Assembly (NCBI RefSeq): GCF_026248825.1
Contig: NZ_CP110973.1
Span: 1,426,001 to 1,490,000 of the forward strand
Length of the DNA stretch: 64,000 bases
Origin: Larkinella insperata
GTDB lineage: Bacteria; Bacteroidota; Bacteroidia; Cytophagales; Spirosomataceae
Direction of reading: 5' to 3'
Shown here: one piece after another, positions 8,118 through 16,649 of the stretch
How positions within the stretch are numbered: position 1 is the first letter of the stretch
Layout: each line of letters begins with the position of its first letter
The notes under the pieces: model-generated
What the model was told of the DNA's origin: nothing
Databases searched by the model: none
What the model saw: the letters and a program-made list of their open reading frames with translations, nothing else
Translations under genes and position numbers: made by a program

Positions 8118-8996
8118 ATGAGCACTTACTCGATTAGAGATCTTGAACAACTTTCTGGAATCAAGGCGCATACGCTTCGAATCTGGGAGCAGCGGTACAA
8201 TATCATTTCTCCCAAGCGGACCGATACGAATATTCGTACCTATGACGACCTGGATTTAAAGCTGGTCCTTAATATCTCGCTTTTAAAGGATCACGGCTTC
8301 AAAATATCAGAAATTTCAAAGATGTCGTTGGGTGAAATGGCGCAGGAAGTCATCACCTTGTCCGACCGCAAACTAACTTATCCGGATCAGATTCACGCCC
8401 TGACGATTGCGATGATTGATTTGGACGAGGACCGTTTCGAAAAAATCATCAGCACCAACATTCTGCAGTTCGGCTTTGAAAACACGATGATCAATATCAT
8501 TTATCCGTTTCTCAGCCGAATTGGTACGCTGTGGGTAACGGGCTCGATTGGCCCGGCTCAGGAGCATTTTATGACCAGTTTGATTCGTCAGAAACTCATT
8601 GTGGCCATCGACGGTCAGCTTAACAAGCAACGCCCGACGGCTAAAAAGTTTATGCTGTTTCTGCCGGAGGGGGAATTACACGAAATCGGTTTGCTGTTTG
8701 CCAACTACGTCATCCGGGCCCGGCACCATAAGGTGATTTACCTGGGGCAAAGTCTGCCCCTGAAAGAACTGGAATTTGCCTACGAAGCCCATAAACCGGA
8801 TTACATATTTACCTCCATTACATCTTCGCCGAGCAACCACGAGGTGCAGCCTTTCGTGGATGATCTGGCCAAAAAGTTTCCGGATGCGCAACTGCTGTTG
8901 ACCGGCTACCAGGTGGTGGGGCAGGATATTCAGCTCCCCGAAAACGGCCTGATCATCAACACAACCGATGACCTGATTCGGATAGCGACGTCATAA
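8118..8996 (+). CDS. MerR-family regulator with cobalamin-binding domain (CarH/LitR-like)
   Basis: 292 residues. Residues 1-70 form a MerR winged-helix domain (I-R-D-L-E-Q-L-S-G-I-K near the start, R-I-W-E-Q-R-Y at 21-27). Residues 85-165 are the helical B12-binding cap, and 175-290 a Rossmann-like cobalamin domain. The cap has the W-x9-E-H signature (W139, E149, H150) described for CarH. The Rossmann part has E-x-H-x-x-G (E186, H188, G191), where H188 would be the lower cobalt ligand. CarH proteins repress carotenoid genes in the dark with adenosylcobalamin and release DNA in light. The residue after W139 is Val; from memory Thermus CarH has a His there that ligates cobalt after photolysis, so the light response may differ. 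The adjacent carotenoid gene is the likely target. Confidence 0.88.
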   Translation: MSTYSIRDLEQLSGIKAHTLRIWEQRYNIISPKRTDTNIRTYDDLDLKLVLNISLLKDHGFKISEISKMSLGEMAQEVITLSDRKLTYPDQIHALTIAMIDLDEDRFEKIISTNILQFGFENTMINIIYPFLSRIGTLWVTGSIGPAQEHFMTSLIRQKLIVAIDGQLNKQRPTAKKFMLFLPEGELHEIGLLFANYVIRARHHKVIYLGQSLPLKELEFAYEAHKPDYIFTSITSSPSNHEVQPFVDDLAKKFPDAQLLLTGYQVVGQDIQLPENGLIINTTDDLIRIATS

Positions 8997-9027
8997 AAAC
9001 AGGCCATTCAGCATTGAATGGCCTGTT
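8993..9027 (-). terminator. Terminator shared by the MerR-B12 and TonB receptor genes
   Basis: Perfect 13-bp stem AACAGGCCATTCA/TGAATGGCCTGTT (8998-9010, 9015-9027) with a 4-base loop. On the minus strand it is followed by a T run, making a good rho-independent terminator for the TonB receptor gene. On the plus strand it directly follows the regulator's stop codon but lacks a T tract. Confidence 0.8.
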
Positions 9028-9044
9028 GAAAATGGCAGGATAAC

Positions 9045-12000
9045 TCATCGGTTCATCAACTCATCGAACGTCAGCGAGACGTAGTACATGCCGCCTACGC
9101 TCGGATTCCCCCACGCCTGGGTGTAGAGTTTGCCCAGCACATTGGTTCCTCCTACTTTCAGAATGGATTTGATGCCCGGAATGCGCTTGCTTATTTGCGC
9201 ATCCAGGGTGCTGAAGGCCGGAATGGTAGTTTGCTTCCGTAAGGTAGCTTCTGTGTTTGCAAAGCTCGACTCCCACAAGAACGCATCCTGGTGTCGGAAA
9301 ATGACGTTGAACCCGTAGCCGCTTCCGCGAATGTTGCGATTGCTGAACGACAGGTTGTAACGGTATTTGGGAGAATTGAAGAACGTCACAAATTCGCTCG
9401 GCAGCGATCCGCGGTTCGACAGATCATTGAACGACACGTTACCGCCGATGATGAAATTACCCGGCAGCAGGTAATCAGCGCTAAGTGCCCAACCGTGGTT
9501 TTTAACCTGAACGGGCGCGTTAACGTAGAAACTGTAGATGTTGCGGGTGGTGCCGCTGATCAATTGCAGCAAGGACGCCGGGTTGGACGGCGTGGCAGGC
9601 TGAGCGCCCTGCACAACGACCTGCGCTCCCTCAAAATTCAGGAAACGGTTGTAATAATAGTAAGCATCAATAAATAACTTGTTTTTAATCAACCCTTTAT
9701 ATCCAACCTCGTACGTTTCAACACGCTCGGGATCCCACTGCTGCGGCTGGTATTGTTGCAGCGCCTGAGCCGCCTGGGGCAAAGCCGTACCGCCCTGCAG
9801 GGCAGCTCCAAACGTCCGCACGGATTCGAGCGTGTAAACCGGACTTTGGGAGAAGTTAAACCGATCGCGGAACAGTGGCAGGCCCCCGATCAGCCGGGCG
9901 CTCGGTGTGTTCAGGTTGATGTACTGCGCCTGCGTGGTTGGAATCCGGAAACCGCGCTGGAACGACGCCCGGATGTTGTGCACTTTAGCCAGCGTTAAAA
10001 CCGCAGACAAACGCGGGCTGAACTGCCCTTTGAAATTGTTGTTTTTGTCGTACCGAACCGAACCCGTCAGCTTAAGGATGTCGACCAGCGTTTTGGAAGC
10101 CTGCGCGTAAGCACCAAACTCATTGATTTTAAACTCTTTGCTGTTTTCGTCAAGCGCGAAGATGGTGCCTCCGGAGTTCAGGGCATATTGGCGTACATTG
10201 CCCCCCACGATCAGCTCCACGGTTGTCGGGTCGATCAGCTTGCCGAAGTTGTACATAAACTCGCCGTGGTAGAGGTTGGTACGATCCAGGAATTTTGCCC
10301 CTAGGTTGGGCAGCGTTCCGGGCAACGGCCGTCCTGTGACGGTTGCCAGCGCCTGGTCGAATTGCGGAGTTCCCGGCAAAAACCGTCCCTGATCGGCGGC
10401 AGCGCGGGCAGCCGTGTGCAGATTCCCCGAGATGGCATTCACGGCGCCAAGGGCGGTCTGGTAAGCGGTGGCCGGATTGGTTGCTGCGGCCTGGGTAAAG
10501 GCCGTGCCAAAGGTTTGTAAAGCCCCTCCGGCGTAGGTAAAGGCGTACTGCGGAAACCACGAACCCGCCAGGTTGCTTTGATTGAGACTCGGTTTCCAGG
10601 CTTCGTTGATTCCCTGTCCCAAAATACCGATGGCAAACGAATCGCCGGAGCGTTCCTGCGTTGTGTAAGCCCGGACAAAGAAGTTGGAACCCCGCAACTC
10701 GGCTTTGTACTGGCCGATGCTGAATCCTTTGATGTAGTAACGATCCTGACCCGTGTAGGCCGTCGTACCTGTTCCCCAGTTGGCTTGCAGGATTGCTTCC
10801 AGGTTGTCGTTGATGCGGTAATGCAGCGCCCCGTTCAATTTTAGGCTGCTAACCTTGTAATTGACCAGTTCATTTTCGGCATAGCCAGTCCGGGATACCG
10901 TCACGTTGGGCAACAGAACCTCGTTGATAATGCGCGTCGCCGGAATATTCGTCGCGGACGACAGTTGATTGATGCCTCCAATAATGCGGGCCAGATCCGG
11001 CGAGATTAGCGCAATCTGAGCCGGGGGAACCGGTAGCAGTTGCGCAATCGTGCTTTGAAACGCGCTCAGGTTAGCACTGGCATCTCCGTAAACGTTAATG
11101 CCGTCGTAACCGGGGTTGGCCTGACGGGTGCCGTTGGCCATTGTAAAGCCGTTGGCAAATCCCTGATCCCGGTAATCGGTGGCCTGCCAGTCGGTGGCGC
11201 TCAGGTAGGAAACGCTGGCTTTAAACGCCAGTCGGTTGTTAAAGGCTTTGGCGTACCGGATCCCGGCGTCGTAGAAGGGGGTGGTGGCGGTGGCGCGGTT
11301 GCTGGCCGACATAATGCCGGTTTTGGCGTACGCACTCAGCCCCTGATACTGAAACGGATTTTTGCTCGTCATTAGCAGCAGCCCGTTGATGGCGTTGGGT
11401 CCGTAAAGGGCCGATGCCGCACCCGGCAGCAATTCAACGCTTTCCACATCCAGTTCAGACATACCGGCGATGTTGCCCACCGAAAAGTTAAGCCCCGGTG
11501 CCTGGTTGTCCATGCCGTCGACCAGCTGAACTACCCGCGTATTCCCGTTGGCGCTGAAACCCCGCACGTTGACCGACCGGAACGTCAGGCTTTGCGTACT
11601 CATATCCACCCCTTTCAGGTTCAGCAGGGCGTCATAAAACGTGGGAGCCGGTGTCGACTGAATGGACCGAATATCCATCTTCTCGACCGTAACCGGTGAT
11701 TTCATCACATTCTCTTCTACCCGCGACGCCGACACGACCACTTCCTGACCCAGCATCACCTGCTCCTGCAGCTCAATGGTCAGACCGGACGGATTGTCAA
11801 CCGGTATCTCACGGGTCTGAAAACCGACGGATGACACCACAACCGTAAGGGGAGTTGGTACGGATGTGGTCAGGTCAAATTGGCCTTTGCTATCGGTAAT
11901 GGTTCCAGCTACTGTTCCCTTTACGGTTATGCTGACGCCCACCAACGGATTCCGTGTAGTTCCTTCCGTAACGGTTCCGGTAATTTTGGTTTGCGCAAAA

Positions 12001-12065
12001 CACCACACAGTTGTTGCCAGCCAAAACCCGAAGAAAAGGAATAGCTGCTTGTTACTTTTTTTCAT
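9045..12065 (-). CDS. TonB-dependent outer-membrane receptor with carboxypeptidase-like N-terminal domain
   Basis: 1006 residues from the ATG at 12065, which begins a clear signal peptide (M-K-K-S-N-K-Q-L-F-L-F-F, cleavage after C-F-A-Q). A carboxypeptidase regulatory-like beta-sandwich (about 25-105) is followed by the TonB plug (about 115-240; V-D-G-M-D-N-Q-A-P and A-L-Y-G-P-N-A-I-N-G visible) and a long beta-barrel ending in a C-terminal strand. It imports a large or scarce ligand through the outer membrane using TonB energy. No SusD partner is next to it, so it is not a classical polysaccharide locus, and the ligand cannot be told from the sequence. Its neighbour is a B12-binding regulator, but I found no cobalamin riboswitch upstream. 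Confidence 0.9.
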   Translation of the reverse strand: MKKSNKQLFLFFGFWLATTVWCFAQTKITGTVTEGTTRNPLVGVSITVKGTVAGTITDSKGQFDLTTSVPTPLTVVVSSVGFQTREIPVDNPSGLTIELQEQVMLGQEVVVSASRVEENVMKSPVTVEKMDIRSIQSTPAPTFYDALLNLKGVDMSTQSLTFRSVNVRGFSANGNTRVVQLVDGMDNQAPGLNFSVGNIAGMSELDVESVELLPGAASALYGPNAINGLLLMTSKNPFQYQGLSAYAKTGIMSASNRATATTPFYDAGIRYAKAFNNRLAFKASVSYLSATDWQATDYRDQGFANGFTMANGTRQANPGYDGINVYGDASANLSAFQSTIAQLLPVPPAQIALISPDLARIIGGINQLSSATNIPATRIINEVLLPNVTVSRTGYAENELVNYKVSSLKLNGALHYRINDNLEAILQANWGTGTTAYTGQDRYYIKGFSIGQYKAELRGSNFFVRAYTTQERSGDSFAIGILGQGINEAWKPSLNQSNLAGSWFPQYAFTYAGGALQTFGTAFTQAAATNPATAYQTALGAVNAISGNLHTAARAAADQGRFLPGTPQFDQALATVTGRPLPGTLPNLGAKFLDRTNLYHGEFMYNFGKLIDPTTVELIVGGNVRQYALNSGGTIFALDENSKEFKINEFGAYAQASKTLVDILKLTGSVRYDKNNNFKGQFSPRLSAVLTLAKVHNIRASFQRGFRIPTTQAQYINLNTPSARLIGGLPLFRDRFNFSQSPVYTLESVRTFGAALQGGTALPQAAQALQQYQPQQWDPERVETYEVGYKGLIKNKLFIDAYYYYNRFLNFEGAQVVVQGAQPATPSNPASLLQLISGTTRNIYSFYVNAPVQVKNHGWALSADYLLPGNFIIGGNVSFNDLSNRGSLPSEFVTFFNSPKYRYNLSFSNRNIRGSGYGFNVIFRHQDAFLWESSFANTEATLRKQTTIPAFSTLDAQISKRIPGIKSILKVGGTNVLGKLYTQAWGNPSVGGMYYVSLTFDELMNR

Positions 12066-12588
12066 GAGCCAGTAATTATTTTGACATAGGACGACATTGA
12101 GTATTTGAAAGCAAGAATGCAAGAAAATTACAATAATTACAACAAATTGTTACAAAATACAGCAGTGACTGATAAAGGTACCTGCAACCTACTGATAATC
12201 TGGCAATAGATCGTAAATTTACTGTTGCCTTACTGGCCAAAGCGTAAATCCTTGGCGCGGGTGTTTTCTGGTACTATCGCTTTTGTATCGTTTTCAATTT
12301 AATAAAACCGTAATGTGAGTTTGCTCCTGAACCTCAATGCCGTTCGGTACTTTTGAAGCGGGTCTTTTTTTTGATGCTGACAATGTGGTCATTGCGCTTC
12401 CTGTGTTTAGGGAGAATTTTTCAACGAATGGTCAACTAGAAAACGGGGACATTACTAAAATCCTCTTTTTGCACCGCTTTTTCCTAAGAAAACTCAGAGT
12501 TTACTAACTTTTTGTCTCATTCCTTGTAGTTTAGAAGCCCCTTCTTCAATTTAAGGGATTAAACGCATATCCAGAGTTTTAATTTACT
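12066..12588. other. Intergenic region between divergent TonB receptor and manC
   Basis: 523 bases, A/T-richer than the genes. It must hold the promoters of both divergent genes. A candidate for manC is at 12321-12355. I see no strong hairpin, RNA gene or riboswitch and no credible ORF. Confidence 0.7.
12321..12355 (+). promoter_or_regulatory. Candidate manC promoter
   Basis: TTG at 12321-12323 and TACTTTTG at 12348-12355 resemble the Bacteroidota -33/-7 elements with a slightly long 24-base gap. It would give a leader of about 225 bases before manC. Confidence 0.45.
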
Positions 12589-13662
12589 ATGAATCATACG
12601 TATGTAATTATTATGGCTGGCGGAGTTGGAACCCGCTTCTGGCCATTTAGCCGCACCAATTATCCCAAGCAATTTCACGATGTTCTCGGTACCGGCAAAT
12701 CACTGCTTCAGCAAACGGCGGAGCGTTTTGACGGAATCTGCCCGAAAGAAAATATTTATATTGTAACCAGTGCCGAGTATCAGCAATTGGTAAAAGAACA
12801 GCTCCCGTACCTCAGCGACGATCAAATCCTGTGCGAACCCGTTCGCCGGAATACCGCACCCTGCATCGCTTACGCTGCGTATAAAATTGCTCAGAAAGAT
12901 CCACAGGCGAATATGGTTGTTGCCCCGGCCGACCACATCATCTTGAAAGAAGAAGACTTTAAAAATACGATCCGCACGGCTCTGGAAGCCACGGCCAATC
13001 AGGACATTCTGGTTACACTCGGTATTCAGCCCAGCCGTCCGGATACGGGCTACGGTTACATTCAGTACATTCCGGATTCGGATAACCACCCCGTTAAGAA
13101 AGTCAAAACGTTTACCGAGAAACCGCATCTGGAACTAGCCCAGCAGTTTCTGGAGAGTGGCGAGTTCGTATGGAACGCCGGGATTTTTGTCTGGAACGCT
13201 CAGGCCATTCGGAAAGCGTTTGAAGCTTACATGCCCGAAACAGCAGAGATTTTTGCGGAAGGTGACGAGTGGTATTTCACCGAGAAAGAGGATGCGTTCA
13301 TCAACAAGGCTTATTCGCTTTGCAAAAACATTTCCATTGATAACGGTATCATGGAAAAAGCCAATAACGTTTACGTGGTATTAAGTGACTTCGGCTGGTC
13401 GGATCTGGGGACGTGGAAATCCCTGTACGAAGTATCGGGGAAAGACGACAATCAAAACGTGACCGACGGCACGCACATGCTCTACAACACGAGCAATAAC
13501 ATCATCAAAACGCCCAAGAATAAGCTGGTTGTGATCAGCGGCCTGGAAGGCTTTATCGTGGCGGAGTTTGACGGTGTGCTGCTGATCTGCCCCAAAGAAG
13601 AAGAGCAGAAAGTGAAAGAATTCGTGGCCGACGCTAAAAACCACGGAGCACACTTCGTTTAA
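12589..13662 (+). CDS. manC: Mannose-1-phosphate guanylyltransferase
   Basis: 357 residues. It makes GDP-mannose from mannose 1-phosphate and GTP in the cytoplasm, feeding mannose, fucose and related sugars into surface glycans. The nucleotidyltransferase signature G-G-V-G-T-R-F-W-P-F-S-R lies at residues 11-22, with Y-P-K-Q-F-H after it. F-T-E-K-P (about 171-175) and N-A-G-I-F-V-W (about 192-198) are typical of the family. The length matches the short form without the phosphomannose isomerase domain of bifunctional enzymes. It is a stand-alone gene after a 500-base gap, ending in an inverted repeat facing thiL. The glycosyltransferase cluster at 28-35 kb is a possible consumer of its product. 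Confidence 0.93.
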   Translation: MNHTYVIIMAGGVGTRFWPFSRTNYPKQFHDVLGTGKSLLQQTAERFDGICPKENIYIVTSAEYQQLVKEQLPYLSDDQILCEPVRRNTAPCIAYAAYKIAQKDPQANMVVAPADHIILKEEDFKNTIRTALEATANQDILVTLGIQPSRPDTGYGYIQYIPDSDNHPVKKVKTFTEKPHLELAQQFLESGEFVWNAGIFVWNAQAIRKAFEAYMPETAEIFAEGDEWYFTEKEDAFINKAYSLCKNISIDNGIMEKANNVYVVLSDFGWSDLGTWKSLYEVSGKDDNQNVTDGTHMLYNTSNNIIKTPKNKLVVISGLEGFIVAEFDGVLLICPKEEEQKVKEFVADAKNHGAHFV

Positions 13663-13669
13663 AAATGCT

Positions 13670-13729
13670 GGAATAGGAATGATGGACGATGAACGGCGTC
13701 AACCCTCCACAGTCCATCATTCATATTCC
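13670..13729. terminator. Long inverted repeat between convergent manC and thiL
   Basis: An 18-base arm (13670-13687) is matched by 13712-13729 in inverted orientation with a single mismatch, around a 24-base loop. It ends exactly at the thiL stop codon and probably terminates both convergent genes. It shares ATGATG/CATCATT character with the palindrome at 7011-7072. Confidence 0.65.
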
Positions 13730-14764
13730 TTAAAAATGTTTCCAGCCTTGGGCCTTGATGGGCGTGTATTGTCCGGCCTTGGTACCCAGCAGAATATCAT
13801 CCGGCTTGTCGGTCAGGTAGCCGATGGGCGTGATGCGGGCGTGGTTTTTTAGCTTCTCAAATTCGTGCGGGCGGATTGTAAACAGCAATTCGTAATCTTC
13901 CCCGCCATTCAAAGCTGCCGTTAAAGGACTCAGATTCAGCTCCGTTGCCACCAGGTAGCTGACGTCGTCAATCGGAATGTTTTCGTCGAAGATGACAGCC
14001 CCCGTTCCGGATTGGGTGCAGATGTGCATCAACTCGGACGCCAGACCGTCCGAAACGTCGATCATGGCCGTTGGCACTATGCCTAAATCCTGCAATTCGT
14101 AGACAATGTCGGTGCGGGCCGATGGACGAAGCTGCCGCTCCAGCACGTAGGATTTGTCTTCGCCGATTTCCGGTTGCATGTTCGGGTCCGACAGGAAAAC
14201 CTGTTTTTCCCGCTCCAATAGCTGCAAGCCCAGAAATGCCGCCCCCAGATCGCCCGTTACACAGACCACGTCGTTGGGCTTGGCGGTGTTGCGGTACGTA
14301 ATTTTATCCTTCGCCACTTTGCCGGTTACGGTGACCGAAATAACCAGTCCGGAGCGCGACGAGGTCGTGTCACCCCCAATCAGATCGACCCGGTACGCTT
14401 CGCAGGCGGCTTTGATTCCGGCGTATAATTCTTCGACGGCTTCAACTGAAAACCGGTTGCTGAGCGCAATGCTGACCGTTATCTGCAACGGCGTTCCGTT
14501 CATGGCCGCAATGTCCGAGACGTTTACCGCAACGGCCTTAAAACCCAGGTGCTTCAGGGGTGAGTAGGCCAGGTCGAAATGGACGCCTTCGAGCAGCATG
14601 TCCGTCGAAATCAGCCAGTAATCCGGTCCGCCGGTATCAATCACAGCCGCGTCATCCCCAATACCGCGGACGGTTTCGGTATGCGACGTCTGGGCAAAAT
14701 CCCGGCTAAGGCGTTGAATCAGGGCGATTTCGCCGACTGATCCCAGTTCCGTTCGTGTATTCAT
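13730..14764 (-). CDS. thiL: Thiamine-monophosphate kinase
   Basis: 344 residues. It phosphorylates thiamine monophosphate to thiamine pyrophosphate with ATP, the last step of vitamin B1 synthesis. The PurM/AIR-synthase-like fold shows G-I-G-D-D-A-A-V near residue 36, S-T-D-M-L-L-E-G-V-H-F (about 53-63), I-G-G-D-T-T near 134 and D-V-S-D-G-L near 235, all typical of ThiL. The length is close to the usual 320-350. No other thiamine gene is next to it and no TPP riboswitch is visible. An upstream terminator hairpin (14777-14806) separates it from the lipoprotein gene. Confidence 0.93.
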   Translation of the reverse strand: MNTRTELGSVGEIALIQRLSRDFAQTSHTETVRGIGDDAAVIDTGGPDYWLISTDMLLEGVHFDLAYSPLKHLGFKAVAVNVSDIAAMNGTPLQITVSIALSNRFSVEAVEELYAGIKAACEAYRVDLIGGDTTSSRSGLVISVTVTGKVAKDKITYRNTAKPNDVVCVTGDLGAAFLGLQLLEREKQVFLSDPNMQPEIGEDKSYVLERQLRPSARTDIVYELQDLGIVPTAMIDVSDGLASELMHICTQSGTGAVIFDENIPIDDVSYLVATELNLSPLTAALNGGEDYELLFTIRPHEFEKLKNHARITPIGYLTDKPDDILLGTKAGQYTPIKAQGWKHF

Positions 14765-14776
14765 AAAGTTCTAAAG

Positions 14777-14806
14777 CAAAAAAGCCGCTTTCGGTTCGAA
14801 AACGGC
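14777..14806 (-). terminator. Rho-independent terminator of the lipoprotein gene
   Basis: On the minus strand GCCGTTTTCG pairs with CGAAAGCGGC (14784-14806; one G-T pair, 3-base loop), followed by a run of T (14777-14783). It lies 47 bases past the lipoprotein stop and just before the thiL start. Confidence 0.8.
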
Positions 14807-14853
14807 AAAATAAAAAACAAACGGTTCCCGATCGGAGTCCGTAATTTACTTCT

Positions 14854-15300
14854 TTACGGATTTGACAGGGTATATTTATTGGTCGTACCGCCGGTCTTGC
14901 GATCCGCCGTCGTGCGGGTAATTTCCAGTGAATTATCGTTTACAGTCCCAATATTGAATTCGATGGTTGGGCCGTCGGTTGGGGCCGGACTCAAATTTTT
15001 CAGCACCAGCCGGGTGTCGCCCTGCAACTCGTACTGGCCCGTTGAGGTAAAGCCGTCCACTTGTTTGATTACCACGGTTGGCGGGTTACTCAAATCCAGC
15101 GAATATTGCGAATACGCGGGTTTAACGTTATTCGCTCCCCCTTTGTTGTAAACGACTACGTTGTTTTCCTCTACTTTCTGGGCCGACCAGTTTTTGGCAA
15201 TTCGTTCCGAAAGCGGCTCTGTTTTGTTTTTACTGCAACCCGTCAGAATCGTAAACAAACCCAGTACGGCAATAAAGGCGATGATAGTTGTTCTTTTCAT
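14854..15300 (-). CDS. Small lipoprotein, possibly lipocalin-like
   Basis: 148 residues. The N-terminus is a lipoprotein signal: K-R, a hydrophobic stretch, then L-T-G-C at residues 19-22, so C22 should carry the lipid. The mature part is short, polar and beta-rich (W-S-A-Q-K-V-E-E, Q-Y-S-L-D-L, L-V-L-K-N-L, L-E-I-T-R), like the lipocalin-like lipoproteins common in Bacteroidota. I cannot assign a function. A candidate minus-strand -7 box (TAAGTTTG) lies at 15378-15385, and a clear terminator follows the gene. Confidence 0.75.
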   Translation of the reverse strand: MKRTTIIAFIAVLGLFTILTGCSKNKTEPLSERIAKNWSAQKVEENNVVVYNKGGANNVKPAYSQYSLDLSNPPTVVIKQVDGFTSTGQYELQGDTRLVLKNLSPAPTDGPTIEFNIGTVNDNSLEITRTTADRKTGGTTNKYTLSNP

Positions 15301-15377
15301 AAAAATTCAATCGTTATAGACTTTCCAGTGTTCATTAGTAACCGGTTAAAGTTACGTGTTTTTGAGGAATCCCTATC

Positions 15378-15385
15378 CAAACTTA
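15378..15385 (-). promoter_or_regulatory. Candidate -7 box of the lipoprotein gene (TAAGTTTG)
   Basis: Read on the minus strand, TAAGTTTG fits TAnnTTTG and lies 78 bases before the lipoprotein ATG. No obvious -33 TTG accompanies it. Confidence 0.4.
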
Positions 15386-15428
15386 TCCGTAAAGTTGCAT
15401 TTTTGCTGTTTGAACTGTCAGTATCCCT

Positions 15429-15683
15429 ATGAATACCGGTAAACAGGAATCTTTAAAAGAATACACCCGTTCGCAACTGGCGCTCCGCAACGGCTCCGAC
15501 CGCGACGAAATCTGGTGTGCTTACCGGGGCATTATCTACGACGTTTCAGCCAGCCGACTCTGGCGCCAGGGCAAGCATTACGAGCACTGGGCCGGTCAGG
15601 ACCTAACCGACGAACTGGCCGATGCGCCCCACGGCGAGTGGGTTTTTGGCCGCTTTCAACCCGTCGGGAAATTAATCAGTTAA
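15429..15683 (+). CDS. Small cytochrome b5-like heme/steroid-binding domain protein
   Basis: 84 residues with no signal peptide. The pattern E-Y-T-R-S-Q-L-A-L-R-N-G near residue 11, I-W-C-A-Y-R-G-I-I-Y-D-V-S near 29 and H-W-A-G-Q-D-L-T-D-E-L near 52 matches stand-alone cytochrome b5-like 'predicted heme/steroid binding' proteins. Histidines at 50, 53 and 68 are candidate heme ligands, but the H-P-G-G motif of true cytochrome b5 is absent. It starts 20 bases before the N-acetylglucosamine kinase gene and is likely cotranscribed with it. Whether it binds heme is open. Confidence 0.75.
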   Translation: MNTGKQESLKEYTRSQLALRNGSDRDEIWCAYRGIIYDVSASRLWRQGKHYEHWAGQDLTDELADAPHGEWVFGRFQPVGKLIS

Positions 15684-15703
15684 TCAGCAAATTTCAGTCC
15701 GAA

Positions 15704-16570
15704 ATGATTCTCATCGCCGACAGTGGCTCCACCAAAACCGATTGGCGTACCATCGATCCGCGGGGTCAGGTGGGTCAGGCCCGAACCATTGGCTTCAATC
15801 CTTATTACCAGGACAGTGCCGCCATCGCGGCCGAACTGCAAACCAATCTGTTACCAGCCGTTCAAGAAACGGTAACCGATGTTTTTTATTATGGCACCGG
15901 CTGCAACAGTGAAGAATCGTGTGGGATTGTGGAAAAAGCCATCCGAACGGTGTTCCCCGACGTTAAAACCGTTGCGGTCAGCAGTGATCTGCTCGGGGCC
16001 GCCCGCGCACTCTGTGGCCACGAAACCGGCATTGCCTGCATTCTCGGAACAGGCTCCAACGCCTGCCTGTACGACGGCCGCGACATTGCCCAGCTGAGCG
16101 GCACGCTGGGCTTCTGGCTGGGTGACGAAGGCAGCGGTGGGTACCTGGGGAAAACGCTGGTGACGCGGTTTCTGCACGGTCAGTTGCCGCAGGATCTGGC
16201 CGACAAATTCCGGAAACGGTACCCGAAAGTAGATCGGCTGACGGTCCTGGATCATGCCTACAAACAGCCTTTCCCCAACCGGTATTTTGCGGGTTTTTCG
16301 AAGTTTCTGTTTGACAATCGCAGCCATCCGGCAGCGTACCAGATCGTTTACGACGCGTTCAGTCTTTTCTTCGACACCTACATCCGGAAGTTTTCCGACT
16401 CCGCCCAGTTGCCAATTCATTTTGTGGGTTCCGTTGCTTTCTATTACAGCGATATTCTGCGGCAGGTTGCCAACGACAAAGGCCTGACCCTCCGGCGTAT
16501 TCTGGAAAACCCCATTGCCGGGCTAACGCTCTACCACCAGGATGCCGAGTCGTTATCGTCCGAAAGCTAG
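15704..16570 (+). CDS. N-acetylglucosamine kinase-like protein (BadF/BadG ATPase family)
   Basis: 288 residues from the ATG at 15704. A longer frame overlaps the cytochrome b5-like gene in another phase and is not credible. The actin-like ATPase fold shows the phosphate-1 loop D-S-G-S-T-K-T-D-W (6-14) and the glycine-rich G-T-G-S-N near residue 120, followed by G-F-W-L-G-D-E-G-S-G-G-Y-L-G near 138. These are hallmarks of bacterial N-acetylglucosamine kinases, which make GlcNAc-6-phosphate in the cytoplasm. It sits 20 bases after the small heme-type gene and ends in a strong bidirectional terminator. Another sugar kinase of the same superfamily is the main alternative. Confidence 0.8.
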   Translation: MILIADSGSTKTDWRTIDPRGQVGQARTIGFNPYYQDSAAIAAELQTNLLPAVQETVTDVFYYGTGCNSEESCGIVEKAIRTVFPDVKTVAVSSDLLGAARALCGHETGIACILGTGSNACLYDGRDIAQLSGTLGFWLGDEGSGGYLGKTLVTRFLHGQLPQDLADKFRKRYPKVDRLTVLDHAYKQPFPNRYFAGFSKFLFDNRSHPAAYQIVYDAFSLFFDTYIRKFSDSAQLPIHFVGSVAFYYSDILRQVANDKGLTLRRILENPIAGLTLYHQDAESLSSES

Positions 16571-16587
16571 CGAATTACGATTGCCCC

Positions 16588-16628
16588 AAACGAAAAAAGC
16601 ACCAGATCGTGCGGTGCTTTTTTCGTTT
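16588..16628. terminator. Bidirectional rho-independent terminator
   Basis: A perfect 16-bp stem (16588-16603 with 16613-16628) carries A6 on one side and T6 on the other, so it works on both strands. It lies between the convergent kinase gene and the giant modular gene. Confidence 0.9.
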
Positions 16629-16649
16629 GTGAGATGAATGGCCTGACGG

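Noticed and set aside
12066..12588. Possible cobalamin riboswitch upstream of the TonB receptor
   Set aside because: No B12-box or other conserved elements could be recognised.
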